From JANPBY01 sp963851405 (GTDB lineage: Bacteria; Actinomycetota; Actinomycetes; DATJPE01), in contig CAWKPB010000009.1 of NCBI GenBank assembly GCA_963851405.1, positions 124,001-188,000 on the forward strand: a DNA stretch of 64,000 nt, read 5' to 3'. Below the pieces are notes generated by a model. That model worked only from the letters and a program-made list of their open reading frames with translations, searched no databases and was not told the DNA's origin. Below, one piece after another: positions 33,090-42,267 of the stretch. Each line of letters starts with the position of its first letter. The stretch's first letter is position 1. Both the position numbers and the translations under genes were made by a program.

Positions 33090-34441
33090 GCCCGCCCATC
33101 CAGGCGAAGGTCAGTGCCGCGTGGTCCCGGCAGATTCCCTGCTCCCGCCTCGATGGTTGGCTCCCAGTCGAAGACCCAGCCATCCTCGCCGCCGATGATG
33201 ACCTCGGCTCCCGGACGTGCTCCGAGCTCGACCAACTTCGCCTCGATGCCAATGCGAGCCAGCCGGTCCGCGAGATATCCCACGGCCTCGTCATTGCTGA
33301 AGTCGGTCTGCCGCATCCAGCGTTCAGGCCGCTCGCCTCGGACTCGGAATGAGGTGCCTTCCTTAGTGACGGTGAAGCCGGACTCGTCCACAGCCCGCGG
33401 CCGAAGCACGATCCGGCTCGCTTCCGGGCTCGGTGCCGCCTTCCGCGCCTCCTCGACGACTCGGGCCATGGCGAAGGTGAGCTCACGCAGCCCTGCATGC
33501 GACACGGCTGAGACTGGGTAAACCGCGAAGCCGCGCTCCTCGAGGAGGGGTGTCACAAGATCGGCGAGTTCTTGCGCCTCAGGCACGTCGACCTTGTTCA
33601 AGGCAACCAAGCGGACGCGGTCAGTGAGCCCTCCGTACGCCGCGAGCTCTTCCTCAATCACGTCGAGATCACTGATTGGATCCCGGCCGGGCTCCAGCGT
33701 CGCGCAGTCGAGCACGTGCACCAATGCTGCACATCGCTCCACATGCCGCAGAAACTCAAGTCCAAGGCCTTTGCCCTCACTGGCGCCCGGAATCAACCCG
33801 GGGACATCTGCCACCGTGAACCGGGCGTCTCCTGCCTGGACGACTCCGAGGTTGGGCGCCAGAGTCGTGAAGGGGTAATCCGCGATCTTCGGACGCGCCG
33901 CGGAGATCGCCGCCACCAGGGACGACTTCCCGGCGCTGGGGTATCCAACCAGGCCGATATCCGCGACAGTCTTGAGCTCGAGAACGATGTCACCGACCCA
34001 CCCGGGCTCACCAAGGAGCGCGAAGCCCGGCGCCTTGCGCCGATTATTGGCCAACGCGGCATTACCGAGGCCGCCGTGGCCGCCCGGTGCGATCACATAG
34101 GTCGCGCCTGGTCCGAGGAGGTCGGCCAGGAACTCCCCGTTGGCGTCCTTAACGATGGTGCCATCGGGGACGGGCAGCACCAGGTCTTCGCCCTGCGCGC
34201 CGTTCTTGTGCGCACCCTGTCCAGGTCGCCCTGAGGTCGCCTTGCGGTGGGGCGCATGGTGGTAGTCGAGCAAGGTCGTCACGTTGGGGTCGACGACCAA
34301 CACCACGTCACCGCCCTGACCACCGTTCCCGCCATCGGGGCCACCGAGCGGCTTGAACTTCTCCCGATGGACCGATGCGCAGCCGTGACCACCGTTGCCG
34401 GACGAGACATGTAGGACGACCTCATCCACGAAGGTGGTCAT
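33086..34441 (-). CDS. obgE: GTPase Obg/CgtA
   Basis: 451 residues. It helps assemble the 50S subunit. The Obg glycine-rich domain (1-160, DEVVLHVSSGNGGHGCASVHREK, FKPLGGPDGGNGGQGG), the GTPase domain (G1 GYPSAGKSSL, G3 DVPGL, G4 NKVD), and a C-terminal OCT domain with QTDFSNDEAVGYLADRL. An AAAGGAGG Shine-Dalgarno precedes ATG 34441. It lies after rplU-rpmA, separated by a strong hairpin (34490-34523). Confidence 0.97.
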   Translation of the reverse strand: MTTFVDEVVLHVSSGNGGHGCASVHREKFKPLGGPDGGNGGQGGDVVLVVDPNVTTLLDYHHAPHRKATSGRPGQGAHKNGAQGEDLVLPVPDGTIVKDANGEFLADLLGPGATYVIAPGGHGGLGNAALANNRRKAPGFALLGEPGWVGDIVLELKTVADIGLVGYPSAGKSSLVAAISAARPKIADYPFTTLAPNLGVVQAGDARFTVADVPGLIPGASEGKGLGLEFLRHVERCAALVHVLDCATLEPGRDPISDLDVIEEELAAYGGLTDRVRLVALNKVDVPEAQELADLVTPLLEERGFAVYPVSAVSHAGLRELTFAMARVVEEARKAAPSPEASRIVLRPRAVDESGFTVTKEGTSFRVRGERPERWMRQTDFSNDEAVGYLADRLARIGIEAKLVELGARPGAEVIIGGEDGWVFDWEPTIEAGAGNLPGPRGTDLRLDGRA

Positions 34442-34489
34442 CTAGCCCTCCTTTCGGCGGGGGCACCGGGGGTGGATCTTGAAACACGT

Positions 34490-34523
34490 GAGGGCGGCAA
34501 CCCCGGTCTGGGGTTCCGCCCTC
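34490..34523 (-). terminator. Strong hairpin between rpmA and obgE
   Basis: Arms 34490-34504 and 34510-34523 pair over 14 bp with one bulged C and a 5-nt loop. The flanks CACGT/ACGTG can extend the stem. There is no U-tract on the minus strand. It lies in the 101-nt gap after rpmA. Plausible role: partial termination or RNA processing so that ribosomal proteins are made in excess of obgE. Confidence 0.55.
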
Positions 34524-34542
34524 CTCGACGTGTGGGACGTGC

Positions 34543-34806
34543 TCAGCTGGCGGTCTCCGCCGGCACGACGCTGATAATCCGGCGTCCGCGACGAGAGCCA
34601 AACTCGACCGCTCCCGGTTGCAGCGCAAACAGGGTGTCGTCGTCGCCCCGGCCGACGTTGGTGCCGGGGTGGAAGTGGGTGCCACGCTGGCGGACGATGA
34701 TCTCACCGGCGTTGACCAGCTGGCCGCCGAAGCGCTTCACGCCGAGCCGTTGCGCGTTGGAGTCGCGGCCGTTCCTGGTGGAACTGGCGCCCTTCTTGTG
34801 TGCCAT
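34543..34806 (-). CDS. rpmA: 50S ribosomal protein L27
   Basis: 87 residues. AHKKGASSTRNGRDSNAQRLGVK at the N-terminus, which reaches the peptidyl-transferase centre, and IIVRQRGTHFHPGTNVGRGDDDTLFAL in the body. It has no cleavable N-terminal extension of the Firmicute type. An AAAGG-type Shine-Dalgarno precedes the ATG. Translated after rplU. Confidence 0.98.
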   Translation of the reverse strand: MAHKKGASSTRNGRDSNAQRLGVKRFGGQLVNAGEIIVRQRGTHFHPGTNVGRGDDDTLFALQPGAVEFGSRRGRRIISVVPAETAS

Positions 34807-34842
34807 CGCTTATGCCTTTGCTGTCTGGTGAGGGGTGCGCGG

Positions 34843-35154
34843 TTACTTGGACTCGATGCCGGTGACCCGGACCACGGTGAGCTTGGACCGGTGGCCCTGG
34901 CGCTTGCGGTACCCGATTTTGTTCTTGTACTTCAAAATGTGGATCTTCGGGCCTTTGGACGCCTCGACGATCTCGCCGGTCACAGACACCTTCGCGAGGG
35001 CCGCGGAATCGGACGTGACCGCTTCGCCATCGACGAGCAATACAGCAGGGAATGAGACCTGGGAGCCGGGGTCGCCGGCCAACCGGTCGACCTCGATGAC
35101 ATCGCCGACAGCGACCTTCTCCTGTCGGCCACCGGCGCGGACGATCGCGTACAC
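34843..35154 (-). CDS. rplU: 50S ribosomal protein L21
   Basis: 103 residues. YAIVRAGGRQEKVAVGDVIEVDRL at the N-terminus and the C-terminal ILKYKNKIGYRKRQGHRSKLTVVRVTGI signature of L21. The start is GTG 35154, after GGGAGT. It begins the rplU-rpmA-obgE-proB-proA group. The transcript start lies in the about 140-nt gap before thiQ. Confidence 0.98.
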   Translation of the reverse strand: MYAIVRAGGRQEKVAVGDVIEVDRLAGDPGSQVSFPAVLLVDGEAVTSDSAALAKVSVTGEIVEASKGPKIHILKYKNKIGYRKRQGHRSKLTVVRVTGIESK

Positions 35155-35296
35155 CGCGGGACTCCCTGCTTTCGCTTCTCAGTATCCCGGGCACGCGCCC
35201 AACGGGCGGTGACACGCGGGAACGGCGCGCAGCGCACGCCGACAGTCAAGAGTACGGGGCCGCCGCGACGAGGTCAAAGCGGCGCGGCGACACCGA

Positions 35297-35976
35297 TCAA
35301 GGCGACGAGCCCAGGGTTGAGCCACCCGCAGGGGCTGCGACCAGCCGAACGATCCGGTCGGCGACCAGTTCGGCCTCCGCCAGGTCGTGAGTCACGTGGA
35401 CCGCGGGCGTCCCCAACCGATGCAACAGCGCTCGGACGTCGAGGGCCAGCCGGTCCCTGAGCCCCCGATCCAGGGCACCGAAAGGCTCATCGAGCAGCAG
35501 CAATCGAGGGGCCGGCGCGAGCGCGCGGGCCAGGGCGACCCGCTGGGCCTCGCCACCGGACAGGCTCGCGACGGCCCGGGTTTGGTAGCCGTCGAGGTCC
35601 ACGAGCGAGAGGAGATCGGCTACGCGTGCCGCTCGCTGCTCGCGCGCGACTCCGGCCACGGCCAGTCCGTACCCCACGTTTCCCGCTACGTCGAGGTGGG
35701 GGAACAGGAGCGCGTCCTGAAAGACCAGGCCGAAACGCCGAAGGTGAGGCGGCGTTCCCTGAGGTCCTCGCCGTCCCAGCAGACGGTGCCCACATCCGGT
35801 GGAAGGAGGCCGGCGATGACGCGCAGGAGCGAAGACTTGCCCGCCCCGCTCGGCCCCAACAACGCCACGACCTCATGCGGCCCGACGTCGAGGTCGAGGT
35901 CCCGAAGCAGTGGATGCCCGTCATAGGACAACTCAAGGCCGCGTACCGACAGTGCCGCGCGTCTTCGCTCGGTCAC
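35297..35976 (-). CDS. thiQ: Thiamine-type ABC transporter ATP-binding protein (ThiQ-like), one frameshift
   Basis: Walker A is GPSGAGKSS in the 5' part (35686-35976). The 3' part (35297-35677), in another frame, has signature SLSGGEAQRVALARALA, Walker B RLLLLDEP and the H-loop HVTHDLAEAE. The frames meet at 35736-35749, and adding one base restores the Q-loop GLVFQDALLFPHLD without losing residues. Corrected length is about 226 residues, near the family's usual size. It energises uptake through the permease upstream (4-nt overlap at 35973-35976). A sequencing error is likely. Confidence 0.82.
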
Positions 35977-37610
35977 AACGAACCCGCCCGCTCACTGCGC
36001 CACCGATCCGCCAACAACACGACGGCGGCAGTAACCACCATGAGCAGCGTTGCTGCTGCGGCGGCCGTACCGATGTTGGCCTCGCCAGGCCGGCCAAGGA
36101 GGCGGATCACCACGACCGGGAGGGTGGGCTCCCCAGAACGCGCGAGGAAAGCTGTGGCGCCGAACTCACCCAACGACACGGCCGCGGCCAAACCGGCTGC
36201 CACGGCCAGCGCTCTGGCCAGAACACGGCCGTCCACGGACCGCCAGGTCCGCCAGGGCGAAGCGCCGAGCGTGGCAGACACGTCTCTCAGGCGAGGGTCG
36301 AGCGAACGGAGCATGGGCAAGGTCACCGCGATCACCAACGGCACCGCCACGAGCGCATGCCCAAGCGGCACGATGGCGAAGGAGCCGCGCAGGTCGAGCG
36401 GCGCTCGGCCGAAGGCGATCAACAGGCCGAAGCCAACGGTCACCGCGGATGCCCCAAGCGGCAGCATGAACCACGTCTCCATGGACCGTTGCCCACGCCG
36501 CGCGTAGGCAACAGCGCAGGCAGCCAAGCCGCCGATGACGAGTGCAATCACAACAGTGGCGAGCGCGTAGCCGGCCGAAGTCACCAACGAGGCCGCGATG
36601 TCGACATCCCTGGTGGTTACAGGCTCCGCAACGAGGGCTTGCCACCACGCGAACCCCCAGCCATCCCCAACCCGAAGGGACCGAACGATAAGCGCCGCCA
36701 TGGGAATCGCGATCAAGACGACTTCGGCCACGGCCATCGCTACGAGCATTCGGGGACCCCAACCCCGTGCGCGCCCTCGTACCTCGGCAGCAATCCGCGA
36801 CGGCTGGTGCACGCTCAATCGGGACTGCAGGCGCGCTGCCACGACCAGTACCAGGAGGACAGCGAGCAGCTGAACCACGGCCAACGCGGCTGCGCCGGAC
36901 AGGTCCAGCAGCTGAGCAGTACGCCGATAGATCTCCACCTCAAGTGTCGGATGGGCGGGGCCTCCGAGCACGAGAATCACACCGAAGGACGTGAAGGTGA
37001 AGGCAAAGACCAAAGCCGCGGCCGCGAACACGGCGGGGCGGATCAGCGGCCAGGTGACCGTCCCAAACACGCGCCACGGAGTCGCACCCAAGGTCCGCGC
37101 AACCTGGTCGTAGCGGGGGTCGATGTGCCCCCAGAGCCCACCGACCACGCGCACGACCACGGCAATATTGAAGAAGACGTGCGCGATGAGGACTGCGGCG
37201 ATCGTGCCGATCCATGGTTGCGGCAGCACCGTACGAAACGCCGTACCCACCACCACGGTAGGAAGCACAAAAGGAATCGTCACCACGGCCAGCATCACGC
37301 GGCGGGCCGGCAGCCGATAGCGGTGGAGCACAAACGCCAGGGGCAGCCCCGCCACCACGGTCAGCCCGGTGCTCACAACGGCTTGCCAAAGCGTGAACCA
37401 GGCGATCGATCGGGTAGCCGGGCGGCCCAGAACCGCAAGGGCTGATGGGTCGATTCCGCGGCTAAGGACGGTGACGAGGGGCCACCCGAGGAACAGCACC
37501 AGGAAGACCAGCGGGACGACCAACAAGACCCACGCCGGCGGAGTGGCGTGAATTGGGCCCGGCGCGCGAGTGCTCAGCGCAGCACCAGGTCCGTCCACGC
37601 GTCGATCCAC
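35973..37610 (-). CDS. thiP: Thiamine-type ABC transporter permease (ThiP-like, fused double domain)
   Basis: 545 residues, a duplicated binding-protein-dependent permease with about twelve membrane spans. Each half has an EAA-type loop: QVARTLGATPWRVFGTVTWPLI and DVSATLGASPWRTWRSVDGRVL. The same layout is seen in ThiP and in iron(III) permeases; the TPP riboswitch upstream argues for thiamine or a precursor. The start is uncertain: GTG 37610 or GTG 37598, both overlapping the 3' end of thiB. Confidence 0.87.
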   Translation of the reverse strand: MDRRVDGPGAALSTRAPGPIHATPPAWVLLVVPLVFLVLFLGWPLVTVLSRGIDPSALAVLGRPATRSIAWFTLWQAVVSTGLTVVAGLPLAFVLHRYRLPARRVMLAVVTIPFVLPTVVVGTAFRTVLPQPWIGTIAAVLIAHVFFNIAVVVRVVGGLWGHIDPRYDQVARTLGATPWRVFGTVTWPLIRPAVFAAAALVFAFTFTSFGVILVLGGPAHPTLEVEIYRRTAQLLDLSGAAALAVVQLLAVLLVLVVAARLQSRLSVHQPSRIAAEVRGRARGWGPRMLVAMAVAEVVLIAIPMAALIVRSLRVGDGWGFAWWQALVAEPVTTRDVDIAASLVTSAGYALATVVIALVIGGLAACAVAYARRGQRSMETWFMLPLGASAVTVGFGLLIAFGRAPLDLRGSFAIVPLGHALVAVPLVIAVTLPMLRSLDPRLRDVSATLGASPWRTWRSVDGRVLARALAVAAGLAAAVSLGEFGATAFLARSGEPTLPVVVIRLLGRPGEANIGTAAAAATLLMVVTAAVVLLADRWRSERAGSL

Positions 37611-38690
37611 CGCTCACGGTTGGCGTCCACAACCGCCGCCGGCAACGACAAGGGCGCAACTGGAGTTGCCGCGAAGTTCTCGAACACCTCCGGGAGCGTC
37701 CGTGCCGCGCGTGCCGGGAAGACGAACATCGACAGCGGGACGTCGGCCTGCACCTCGGGAGAGAGCAGCCAGTCGACGACGGCCCGCGCCGCCTCCGGGT
37801 GCGCCGTCCCGCGCAGGACGCCCGCGTACTCCACCTGACGGAAGCAGCCGTCGACCAGCACCGAGGTGGAGGGCTCGGTGGGCTTGGGGTCGGCGGCGTA
37901 CACGATCTCGGCCGGCAGGCGACGAGGCGTAGGACACCACGAGCGGACGAGAGCCCGAGCCGCCGCCGGAGAACTCACCCTCGTAGGCCTCGGTCCAGCC
38001 GTTGACCACCTTCACCCCGTTGGCCCGCAGGGCGCGCCAGTAGTCCTCGTAGCCGTCCTCGCCGTATCGCGCGACGTGGCCAGCAGGAACGCCAACCCCG
38101 GCGAGGAGGTGGCCGCGTTCTCGACGACGAGCTGGTCGCGGTAAGCCGGCAGGACGAGGTCGGCGAGCGTGCTCGGAGCTGCGAGGGCCCCGGCGGCGTA
38201 CCATGCGTCGTCGACGGTTGATGCACACGTCGCCGTAGTCGATCGCCGTCAGAGCCGCGCCATCGTGTCGGCGCGCGCAACTCGGGGGCGACCAGCGCGG
38301 CCAAGCTCGGTGACTCGTACGGGTCGAAGACACCGGATTCCACCGCGCGGGTGAGCACGGTGAGTCGACGCCGAACAGCACGTCGCCCTCGGGGTTGCCG
38401 GCGGTGAGCGATCGCCTTGTTGACCACTTCACCGGCGTCCCCGGCGCTGACCGTCGACCGTGATGCCGCGCGTGCGGTGAAGGCTCGCGGAGCAGGCTCT
38501 CGGCGACCGCGAACGAGTCGTGCGTGACGAGCGTGACCGTCGTGGGCGCGTACGACGACGGCACGGTCGCCGGCCCCGCGTCGGCCCCCGAGGACCCGGA
38601 GGAGCCCGGGGCACTCGAGCCGCAGGCGGCGAGCAGGAGCGACGTGGCCCCCAGCAGGGCTGCGCCGACCGCGATGCGGCCACGGGAGCC
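37574..38690 (-). pseudogene. thiB: Thiamine-binding periplasmic lipoprotein (ThiB-like), broken by about eight frameshifts
   Basis: Read in pieces across all three frames, the protein is a complete extracytoplasmic thiamine-binding protein. The signal peptide has lipobox LAAC, followed by VTLVTHDSFAVAESLL, GEVVNKAIA, GNPEGDVLFGVD, RAVESGVFDPYESPSLAALV, ALTAIDYGDVCIN, DDAWYAA, and a long intact C-terminal piece (37574-37978) ending in ERWIDAWTDLV. Every break is a one-base shift between about 37.90 and 38.50 kb, while the residues between breaks stay conserved. No start codon is found in the signal-peptide frame. Either very recent multiple damage or, more likely, poor sequence quality in a very GC-rich patch. 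Confidence 0.85.
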
Positions 38691-38719
38691 CGTGGGACCG
38701 GACTGACAGGGGCTGACGA

Positions 38720-38812
38720 GAACCGTCCCTCCGCCGGCATTACCCGGATCAGGTTCAAGGGTCGGTGGCAGTCGGCCACCCTCTCAGCCCGGCGATCCTC
38801 CGAGCTCCCCTG
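38720..38812 (-). ncRNA. TPP riboswitch (THI element)
   Basis: On the minus strand it has the CTGAGA element (38782-38787), then the conserved ACCTGATCCGGGTAATGCCGGCG-type thi box (38729-38751 region) followed by GAGGGA. The 3' end lies just before the broken thiB gene. It binds thiamine pyrophosphate and would switch off the thiBPQ transporter when thiamine is plentiful, probably by masking the translation start or ending transcription; I see no U-tract terminator, which favours translational control. Confidence 0.93.
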
Positions 38813-38862
38813 CGATGGAGTTGTCGGTTCAGTCTAGGACCCGTGGCCACGCCCCGCACCGG

Positions 38863-41355
38863 TCACTCGTCGGTGGCACTGACTTCCGCAACCTCGGAGG
38901 TCGTCTCCAGCGCCTCGTCACGGTGCAGTGTCTTCCCTGCAGCAGCAAGGGTCGCGGCGGCGATCTTGGCCGTTGCCGCCGCTGTCTCCTTGACCTTCTT
39001 GGTGTCGGTCGCCTTGTCCTTGGCGGGCTCCTTCTTGGCGCGCTTCCTGCGCGGCTCCGCAGACTCCGACTTGGTCTTGAGGACCACCGGCTCGGACTGG
39101 ATATGCACGCCGCGGCCGCCGCAATGGTCGCACGGCTCGCTAAACGCCTCGATCAGCCCCTGACCGACCCGCTTACGGGTCATCTGGACCAGCCCCAGGG
39201 ACGTCACCTCCGCTACCTGGTGCTTGGTGCGGTCTCGAGAAAGGCACTCGAGCAGTCGACGCAGCACGAGGTCGCGGTTGGACTCCAGCACCATGTCGAT
39301 GAAGTCGACCACGATGATCCCGCCGACGTCACGCAGCCGCAGCTGGCGGACGATCTCCTCAGCTGCCTCGAGGTTGTTGCGTGTCACCGTCTCTTCGAGG
39401 TTGCCCCCGGAGCCCGTGAACTTGCCGGTGTTGACATCGACGACGGTCATGGCCTCGGTCCGGTCGATGACCAACGACCCACCCGAAGGGAGCCAGACCT
39501 TACGGTCGAGAGCCTTGGCGAGCTGCTCGTCGACGCGGTTCGCGCCAAAGATGTCCTGCTCGTCGGTCCACCGCGACAGCCGGTCAACCAGATCCGGAGC
39601 CACGTGCGACAAGTACGGCTCAACGATGTCCCACGCATCATCGCCGCTGACCACGAGCCGCTTGACATCCTCGTTGAATACGTCCCGAATCACGCGTACG
39701 GCGAGGTTCGGCTCGCCGTACAGCAACTCGGGTGCAGAAGCTTTTTTGGCCTTCTTCTCGATGTCGGCCCACTGCTCGGACAATCGATCGATGTCGCGCG
39801 CGAGCTCTTCTTCGCTCGCGCCTTCCGCAGCGGTGCGAACGATCACGCCCGCGCCTTCAGGGACCGTCGACTTCAGGATGCCCTTGAGCCGGGTCCGCTC
39901 GGTGTCTGGGAGTTTTCGGCTGATCCCCGTCATCGACCCATCGGGGACGTAGACGAGAAAGCGGCCGGGAAGGCTGATCTGCGCGGTCAGGCGTGATCCC
40001 TTGTTGCCGATGGGGTCCTTGGTCACCTGGACGAGCAGTTGGTCACCGGACTTGATGGCGTGCTCGATACGCCGTGGCTGTCCGTCCAACCCCGAGGCAT
40101 CCCAGTTGACTTCACCGGCGTAAAGCACGGCGTTGCGGCCCTTGCCGATGTCGACGAAGGCCGCCTCCATCGACGGAAGCACGTTCTGGACGCGTCCGAG
40201 ATAGACGTTGCCCACGAACGACGACGACTCGGCCTTGTTGACGTAGTGCTCGACGAGGACCTCATCTTCGAGGACGGCGATCTGGGTCCGGTCCCCTGTC
40301 TGGCGGACCAGCATGACTCGATCGACGCTCTCGCGCCGCGCCAGGAACTCGGACTCCGTGAGGATGGGCGGACGACGTCGGCCCTGCTCACGACCCTCAC
40401 GCCGTCGCTGCTTCTTGGCCTCCAACCGAGTCGACCCGCGTACTCCGGACACCTCATCCGAGCGCTTTCGCGGCTCGCGCACCCGGACCACGGTGTTCGG
40501 CGGATCATCCGCCGAGCCTTCACCGTCACCAGAGGACCCCCGCCTGCGCCTGCGTCGGCGGCGGCTCGAGCTGCCTGGGGCGCCCTCTTCGCCTTCCGGC
40601 CCGCCCTCAGCTGAGTCAGCCGCGGTTGACGCCGAATCGTCTGAAGAGTCGGACTCGTCTCCGGGGCTCTCGCCTTCTTCGGATGTGGTAGCCCCGCGGC
40701 CTCGGCCACGGCGCCCACGACCACCACGACGCCGCCGCCGTCGGGGCGCGTCGTCCTCACCCTCAGCGTCGGCTTCTTCTTCGGCAGAGTCGCTGCTCTC
40801 GGCTGCCGCAGTATCAATCGCGGCGTCGTCCTCAACGACTTTGGATCGTGAGCGGCGACGTTTGGGTGGCTCCGCCTGATCGGGATCGGGTGGCTGGAAG
40901 ACCGCGACCGCAGTCGCCTTGCCCGCCTTCTCGTCGCTGCTGGGCTCGGTGTTCGGTGCCGCCGCGGAGTCCGGAGGCTGGAAGACCGCAGGGGCGGCCT
41001 TCTTACGGGTACGACGCCTCGGGGCAGGGCCGGCGTCAGTTTCGGGCGAGACCTCGGGTGTGGACTCGGCGCTGGGGGCGGTCACCGCCGGTTCAGAAGC
41101 CTTCGCAGCTCTCGCCGCCTTGGCGGTCTTGGTCGTCTTGGCCGCCTTCCGAGGCTTCTTCTCGGGGGCTACGTCGGCGGCCGGGGCAGCAGCCGCGGGT
41201 GGGGCTTCAGCTGACGGCGCGACGGCGGGCGGGGGCCCGGCGGGACGTGAGGCGGCCCGGCGCCGGGGTCGGGTGGTGGCTGCCGGGGCGGGCCTGGCGC
41301 TGGTGTCCGCAGGTGCGGAGCCGTCACTGGGGGATTCGTTGGACTCGTCGAGCAT
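38863..41355 (-). CDS. rng: Ribonuclease E/G family endoribonuclease
   Basis: 830 residues. A long low-complexity N-terminus (about 1-330: Ala/Pro-rich with Lys-Thr-Ala repeats, then acidic and Arg-rich GGRGRRGRGRG stretches), then an S1 domain (FVGNVYLGRVQNVLPSMEAAFVDIG), the catalytic DNase I-like domain with MTVVDVNTGKF and IIVVDFIDM metal-binding Asp residues, and the zinc-link Cys pair in CDHCGGRG. A Lys-rich tail ends it. It cuts mRNA and rRNA precursors. N-terminal disordered extensions are typical of actinobacterial RNase E/G and may anchor RNA or partner enzymes. GAGGAG precedes ATG 41355. Confidence 0.95.
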   Translation of the reverse strand: MLDESNESPSDGSAPADTSARPAPAATTRPRRRAASRPAGPPPAVAPSAEAPPAAAAPAADVAPEKKPRKAAKTTKTAKAARAAKASEPAVTAPSAESTPEVSPETDAGPAPRRRTRKKAAPAVFQPPDSAAAPNTEPSSDEKAGKATAVAVFQPPDPDQAEPPKRRRSRSKVVEDDAAIDTAAAESSDSAEEEADAEGEDDAPRRRRRRGGRGRRGRGRGATTSEEGESPGDESDSSDDSASTAADSAEGGPEGEEGAPGSSSRRRRRRRRGSSGDGEGSADDPPNTVVRVREPRKRSDEVSGVRGSTRLEAKKQRRREGREQGRRRPPILTESEFLARRESVDRVMLVRQTGDRTQIAVLEDEVLVEHYVNKAESSSFVGNVYLGRVQNVLPSMEAAFVDIGKGRNAVLYAGEVNWDASGLDGQPRRIEHAIKSGDQLLVQVTKDPIGNKGSRLTAQISLPGRFLVYVPDGSMTGISRKLPDTERTRLKGILKSTVPEGAGVIVRTAAEGASEEELARDIDRLSEQWADIEKKAKKASAPELLYGEPNLAVRVIRDVFNEDVKRLVVSGDDAWDIVEPYLSHVAPDLVDRLSRWTDEQDIFGANRVDEQLAKALDRKVWLPSGGSLVIDRTEAMTVVDVNTGKFTGSGGNLEETVTRNNLEAAEEIVRQLRLRDVGGIIVVDFIDMVLESNRDLVLRRLLECLSRDRTKHQVAEVTSLGLVQMTRKRVGQGLIEAFSEPCDHCGGRGVHIQSEPVVLKTKSESAEPRRKRAKKEPAKDKATDTKKVKETAAATAKIAAATLAAAGKTLHRDEALETTSEVAEVSATDE

Positions 41356-41523
41356 GCTTTGTGCTCCTCACGGCTCTCCGGGCGCCTTCGCCGGCTAAAG
41401 CGGGCGCTTCCGGAAAGCCTTCCTGTCGTCGTCGGGCCGGCGCGGTCCGGGGACCGCCACGTTGCCCGGCGTAAGCCTGAGGGCACCAGCGCCGTCCGCC
41501 CGAATCCGATTCAACGACTTCGA

Positions 41524-42267
41524 TCAGTGCGACATTGGTGCCAGTGGGTCGCCGACAGTGCCACTCGCCACGTCCAGCGGCCCCTGCGCCAGCCGAGTCA
41601 CCTGTGGGGGTAGCGGCGGCGCGAAGTAGGCCACGAGCCGTAATGCGCTGAGCACGTCGTCGGGCCGAACGGACGGGGTTCCGTGCCGAACGACCAGGTC
41701 GAGTATCGCACACGCCTCCTCCCCGTCCCGCCCATCCGACACTCCGAGGGAGACGACGGCGCCACGCGCATCAAAGGTCCGGACGCCCCGCTTGGTGAGT
41801 CGCTCGACCTCCACAGCCTCCGAGCCGAGGAGAGCATCGACGGCAGGAGCTACCTCACCCCCGGTCATGCCGGGGAGCAGCACCTGCCAACGCGATGCCT
41901 GCAGTAGATCCGCTAGGGCCGTCGACGTCGCATCACCGACGGTCACGAGATCGAGACCCGGCGGCAGCGCGGCGTCTAGGGAGCTGCGCAGGCGCTCCGG
42001 GTCACACGGTTGTGCCAGACCGATCTCGAGGTACTCGGCCTCTGACGCCGCCCCGGTGGGCGCGGCGTTTGCATAGGAGATCTTGGGGTGTGGAGAGAAG
42101 CCCGCTGAGTAGGCCATGGGAACGGCAGCCCGTCGCAACGCTCGTTCGAAAGCGCGTGCGAAGTCCCGGTGGGACGTGAAGCGCAACCGGCCACGCTTGG
42201 CGTACTGCAGTCGCAGTTTCTGGACGGTCGGAGGTGGCGGCGGTCCGTCCGGCGTGCGCGCAGCCAT
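41524..42267 (-). CDS. TIGR03936 family (DUF2344) radical SAM-linked protein
   Basis: 247 residues: KLRLQYAKRGRLRFTSHRDFARAFERALRRA, MAYSAGFSPHPKISYANAAPTGAASEAEYLEIGL, the hallmark of TIGR03936. It has no iron-sulfur motif of its own. In most bacteria it is fused or adjacent to the TIGR03960 radical SAM protein, as here with one gene in between. The shared function is unknown, with tRNA or rRNA modification a common suggestion. It overlaps the next gene upstream by 1 nt. Confidence 0.93.
   Translation of the reverse strand: MAARTPDGPPPPPTVQKLRLQYAKRGRLRFTSHRDFARAFERALRRAAVPMAYSAGFSPHPKISYANAAPTGAASEAEYLEIGLAQPCDPERLRSSLDAALPPGLDLVTVGDATSTALADLLQASRWQVLLPGMTGGEVAPAVDALLGSEAVEVERLTKRGVRTFDARGAVVSLGVSDGRDGEEACAILDLVVRHGTPSVRPDDVLSALRLVAYFAPPLPPQVTRLAQGPLDVASGTVGDPLAPMSH

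Noticed and set aside
35910..37445. A 511-residue open frame opposite thiP
   Set aside because: Highly polar His/Arg/Gln-rich translation of the complement of a membrane protein, a known artefact of high GC.
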